Source: CAWFFV01 sp963814985 (GTDB taxonomy: Bacteria; Chloroflexota; Ktedonobacteria; Ktedonobacterales; Ktedonobacteraceae). Taken from it: DNA of 64,000 bases. The number at the start of each line of letters is the position of its first letter. The first letter of the stretch is position 1. Of the stretch, positions 62,503 through 64,000 are shown in pieces. The position numbers and the translations under genes are program-made. The stretch spans positions 434,001 through 498,000 of the forward strand of contig CAWFFV010000057.1 in assembly GCA_963814985.1 (NCBI GenBank). The letters run 5' to 3'. Below the pieces are notes generated by a model that ran no database searches, was not told where the DNA came from, and saw only the letters and a program-made list of their open reading frames with translations.

Positions 62503-63489
62503 ATGTCAGTGATCGCTAAGCCGCCAACCTCACTAGTTTCGCAACGAGATCGAAGAGAGAGAATAAAGAAGTTCAAACTTGCTGGACGTGCTTATCTTTG
62601 GCTTCTTCCTATCTTAGTGAGTATGGCATTCATTGTCTACTATCCGTTGATCTATGGTTTGATTCTCAGTTTCACCGATGCGAACCAGGGCAATATTGCA
62701 TTACATCTGGGTAGTACTACCCTGCCAGCTACCTATAAGTTTATTGGGATTCAGAACTACGTTAACATTATCAAGGACTGGTTCAATCCTGCCAGTGATG
62801 GCGCACATATCTTGTTGCAGACTGCTATCTGGATTGTAGCTAATTCTCTCTTTCACTTTGTCATTGGCTTAGGACTCGCTCTTATTCTTAACCGCAAGAT
62901 GCGTTTTCGGACGTTCTACCGTGTCCTGCTAATGGTTCCCTGGGCAATGCCACAGTATGTCGCGGCCTTTGCCTGGCTCTTTCTCTTCAACCAGCAATAT
63001 GGCTACATCGATGTAACACTTCAGAATATCGGGCTACCGGCCATTCCCTGGGCATCTGATCCCAACTGGGCGCTTGCCTCGGTTATCATCGTAAATGTCT
63101 GGTTAGGGGTACCCTTCATGACGGTGACACTCTTAGGAGGACTTCAGAGTATTCCCACTGAGATGTACGAGGCGTCGGCTATCGATGGTGCGACGCGCTG
63201 GCAATCGTTCCGCTTTATCACCTTGCCTATGTTACGGCCTGTTGCCTTTCTGATCACCTTGCTCGATGTGATCTGGACCTTCAACATCTTCAGCGTGATT
63301 TTCTTGATCACAGGAGGAGGGCCATTTAATCGTACTCAGACGCTGGTAACATACGCGTGGACACAGTCTATTCAGGGTAGTCAGCAGTTTGGTCTTGGTG
63401 GAGCCTATGGGTTTATCATCCTGGCGATTCTGCTCATCTTTACCTTCTTCTATTCGCGCATGTTGCGTGCCAATGAGACGGTCTACTAG
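62503..63489 (+). CDS. Sugar ABC transporter permease (MalF-type)
   Basis: A 328-residue inner-membrane permease with six hydrophobic segments, starting LAGRAYLWLLPILVSMAFIVYYPLIYGLI. The coupling (EAA) loop EASAIDGATRWQSFRFITLPMLRP at about 225-248 contacts the ATPase; FNIFSVIFLITGGGP is also typical. GTAGGAGG precedes the ATG. Translated between the binding protein and the second permease. The ATPase is not in the window and may be shared. Confidence 0.94.
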   Translation: MSVIAKPPTSLVSQRDRRERIKKFKLAGRAYLWLLPILVSMAFIVYYPLIYGLILSFTDANQGNIALHLGSTTLPATYKFIGIQNYVNIIKDWFNPASDGAHILLQTAIWIVANSLFHFVIGLGLALILNRKMRFRTFYRVLLMVPWAMPQYVAAFAWLFLFNQQYGYIDVTLQNIGLPAIPWASDPNWALASVIIVNVWLGVPFMTVTLLGGLQSIPTEMYEASAIDGATRWQSFRFITLPMLRPVAFLITLLDVIWTFNIFSVIFLITGGGPFNRTQTLVTYAWTQSIQGSQQFGLGGAYGFIILAILLIFTFFYSRMLRANETVY

Positions 63490-63627
63490 GGCACGTATCC
63501 TTTGAGCGGATCGTCAAAGCAAGCAGATCCAGGTTTCTCCCGCCATCCCTTTGTATGGGGAGAAATCTCTCTCTATCAAGAAACTGAAAAGGTTAATTGG
63601 TTTTGCACCAGGTAAAAGGAACGATGT

Positions 63628-64000
63628 ATGGCAGAAAATGTTACTGTGGATCAAGCATCCACGGCCAGCCAAGAAGGTTGCATCGACAACGACTGTTGCC
63701 AATGTACGTAGAAGAAAGCAATTTACCAGGACGCTGGAGTCACTCGGAGCACATGCAATCATGATCATAACGATCATAATTTGTCTTATTCCGTTGCTTG
63801 TGATTATTTCAACGTCATTCAAATTACCAGCAGACATCTTTACAACCACTCTCCAGTTTTTCCCACCTCATCCCACGCTGGATAACTATATGCATGTCAT
63901 GACGGACAATGGTGGTATATTCTTCACCTGGGCGTTTAACAGCCTCAAGATTGCAATTCTTACCACAATTGTGGGGGTGTTGCTGGCATCTCCAGCAGCC
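63628..64000 (+). pseudogene. Sugar ABC transporter permease (MalG-type), partial, frameshift near start
   Basis: ATG 63628 (AAAAGGA upstream) reads MAENVTVDQASTAS; the frame then needs loss of one base in CC at 63669-63670 to continue KKVASTTTVANVRRRKQFTR and the first membrane segment MIITIIICLIPLLVIISTSFKLPADIF, then TLDNYMHVM and FFTWAFNSLKIAILTTIVGVLLASPAA at the window edge. The MalG N-terminal pattern is clear; the rest lies outside. An alternative internal ATG at 63637 (MLLWIKHP) would keep one frame, so the gene may instead simply start there. Confidence 0.8.

Overview
The window looks like a chromosomal segment of a soil Ktedonobacterales-type Chloroflexota bacterium. This is an inference from the mix of protein families: a monoderm-type coproporphyrin heme operon with HemQ, large GAF/PAS sensor kinases, several small zinc-ribbon proteins, beta-propeller lipoproteins, GH15, an SDR with an N-terminal Cys-rich lead, and moderate GC. 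No rRNA gene, phage or CRISPR array is present.

Layout. 1-554: 3' end of folD. 619-2843: small zinc-ribbon gene plus a large single-pass membrane protein. 3293-9558: six-gene heme operon hemA-hemC-hemD-hemQ-hemL-hemB. 9579-10300: palindromic repeat elements and a promoter with four helically phased TAAGG repeats. 10301-13759: GH15 glycosidase and RlmI-type methyltransferase. 13766-16458: a mobile palindromic element, a frameshifted CoxG-family gene, an unknown protein and an HD hydrolase coupled to a sensor kinase (to 19348). 19640-19960: remnant of an IS200/IS605 element with the first 17 codons of a tnpB. 20034-25028: frameshifted panB, YihY-family membrane protein, J-domain protein and FtsH-like protease. 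25730-30867: a polyhydroxyalkanoate locus (acyl-CoA ligase, coiled coil, PhaC synthase, PhaZ depolymerase) broken by about fifteen frameshifts. 31019-37077: Tex, tRNA-like sequences, SDR, Gfo/Idh/MocA oxidoreductase and sugar isomerase. 37272-47293: a zinc-ribbon gene, an ECF sigma factor with a membrane PQQ-propeller partner, ThuA, L,D-transpeptidase, IMPase, a solitary DNA methyltransferase, a peroxiredoxin and lipoproteins. 47562-50308: acuB followed by a gene that fuses an AcuC deacetylase to an AcuA acetyltransferase. 50377-56775: KGG stress protein, a second ECF sigma factor, response regulators and a sensor kinase. 56949-64000: murD, pckA, a MarR regulator and a carbohydrate ABC transporter (malE/F/G type) running off the end.

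The most notable items are: (1) the AcuC-AcuA fusion, which joins the opposing deacetylase and acetyltransferase of acetyl-CoA synthetase control in one chain; (2) a five-copy family of about 120-180 bp intergenic elements with conserved ends and near-constant side hairpins, but a central perfect palindrome whose sequence differs in every copy; (3) a structured leader shared by two unrelated genes (panB and a DNA methyltransferase); and (4) the decayed PHA locus, whose synthase may carry an N-terminal coiled coil.

Caution: at least eight other genes, including the normally essential murD, carry one single-base indel each, mostly in homopolymers. Some frameshifts reported here may therefore be sequencing or assembly errors rather than true pseudogenes. 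Coordinates of broken genes describe the reconstructed gene.
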